From the NCBI GenBank assembly GCA_964638865.1, contig CAZXBG010000105.1, forward strand, positions 1 to 14,869: DNA of 14,869 nucleotides, in the 5' to 3' direction. The notes beneath the pieces are model-generated. The model made no database searches. It was given only the letters and a program-made list of their open reading frames with translations, and was not told the origin of the DNA. The DNA is from UBA7236 sp964638865 (GTDB lineage: Bacteria > Bacteroidota > Bacteroidia > Chitinophagales > BACL12). Shown in pieces: positions 14,455 through 14,869 of the stretch. Positions within the stretch are counted from its first letter, which is position 1. Each line of letters begins with the position of its first letter. Both the position numbers and the translations under genes were made by a program.

Positions 14455-14850
14455 TTAAAAAACGATTTTAACCGGCTTTTTATCATCATCTATGGCCACC
14501 ATGGTAAAAGTGCCTTCCATAGCCTTTTCTCTGTGGTCGCTGTACATCTGTTCTATATATACTTCCACTTTTATAATTACACTTGTGGTGCCAATATGGC
14601 TAACCTTTCCAATTAATTCGGCAATTGTGCCTGCGGGGACCGGTTTGTTGAAATCTACCCTGTCGCTTGACACTGTTACCATTTTTTGCCTGCTGAACCG
14701 TGTTGCGGTAATAAATGCCACTTCATCCATCCACATTAAGGCAGTTCCACCAAAAAGAGTATCGTAATGGTTGGTTGTATTCGGAAATATCGCTTTAACA
14801 GTATGTGTTATGGAGTGATCTATCCTTTCTTTCATTTTATCCGTTGTCAT
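14455..14850 (-). CDS. Hotdog-fold acyl-CoA thioesterase (YciA/ACOT type)
   Basis: 131 residues, one hotdog domain. The stretch from 24 to 50, with NTTNHYDTLFGG then ALMWMDEVAFITA, is the ACOT/YciA signature, where Asp42 would be the catalytic acid; the strand SSDRVDFNKPVPAGTIAEL and the later HIGTTSVIIKVEVYIE are also typical. The family hydrolyses acyl-CoA thioesters in the cytoplasm, releasing free CoA. It differs from the MenI-like enzyme at 12248, which uses a Glu-based site. The gene is complete within the window; its promoter would lie beyond 14869. Confidence 0.9.
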   Translation of the reverse strand: MTTDKMKERIDHSITHTVKAIFPNTTNHYDTLFGGTALMWMDEVAFITATRFSRQKMVTVSSDRVDFNKPVPAGTIAELIGKVSHIGTTSVIIKVEVYIEQMYSDHREKAMEGTFTMVAIDDDKKPVKIVF

Positions 14851-14869
14851 ACAAATTCGTTGGATGCAA

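Overview
The window looks like a chromosomal segment of an AT-rich member of the Bacteroidota (Bacteroidetes), perhaps from the Chitinophagales/Saprospirales/Flavobacteriales side. The evidence is a type IX secretion sorting domain on a secreted protease, repeated matches to the Bacteroidota -7 promoter element TAnnTTTG, near absence of Shine-Dalgarno sites, and homologues typical of the phylum (DUF3137 protein, M49 peptidase with a short HEXXGH-to-EEARAD spacing). I see no CRISPR array, integrase, transposase, tRNA or rRNA.

Layout. Bases 1-680: a small Cys-rich exported protein (minus) with its own terminator, next to a short GC-rich spur at the window edge. 680-2728: a secreted dipeptidyl-peptidase III family (M49) zinc peptidase. 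2729-3121: pyrimidine-rich non-coding spacer with a 14-bp tandem duplication. 3122-3553: a stand-alone two-CBS-domain protein, convergent with a secreted PQQ-type beta-propeller protein (3597-5147, minus); the two share an AT-only hairpin that probably terminates both. 5148-5593: divergent intergenic region holding a promoter-like element followed within about 25 bases by a strong GAAA-tetraloop terminator hairpin. 5594-7708: a T9SS-exported M43 (pappalysin-like) metalloprotease, convergent with a 4'-phosphopantetheinyl transferase (7788-8453, minus). 8564-8785: a small hypothetical protein.

8786-9839 is the least ordinary part: about 1 kb without a normal gene. It holds a triplicated 14-bp repeat, a good promoter, a short hairpin-plus-terminator unit, a 24-codon ORF (stop included) followed by a second terminator with a competing arm, a strange Ile/Met-rich open frame that overlaps what may be the decayed frame of an Asn/Tyr/Asp/Gln-rich protein, and a final hairpin and terminator. 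It may be a structured-RNA or attenuated unit, a decayed gene, or both.

9840-13625 is a likely operon: a class A penicillin-binding protein (possibly from a leaderless transcript), a MenI/YdiI-type hotdog thioesterase 2 bases after it, and a DUF3137 membrane protein. The right end carries a small Cys-rich lipoprotein (minus), a YbjQ/UPF0145 protein (plus) from the divergent promoter region, and an acyl-CoA thioesterase (minus) convergent with it. Most genes are envelope, secretion or lipid/CoA housekeeping functions. I found no convincing new multi-gene system; the best leads are the non-coding units at 8786-9839 and 5333-5404.
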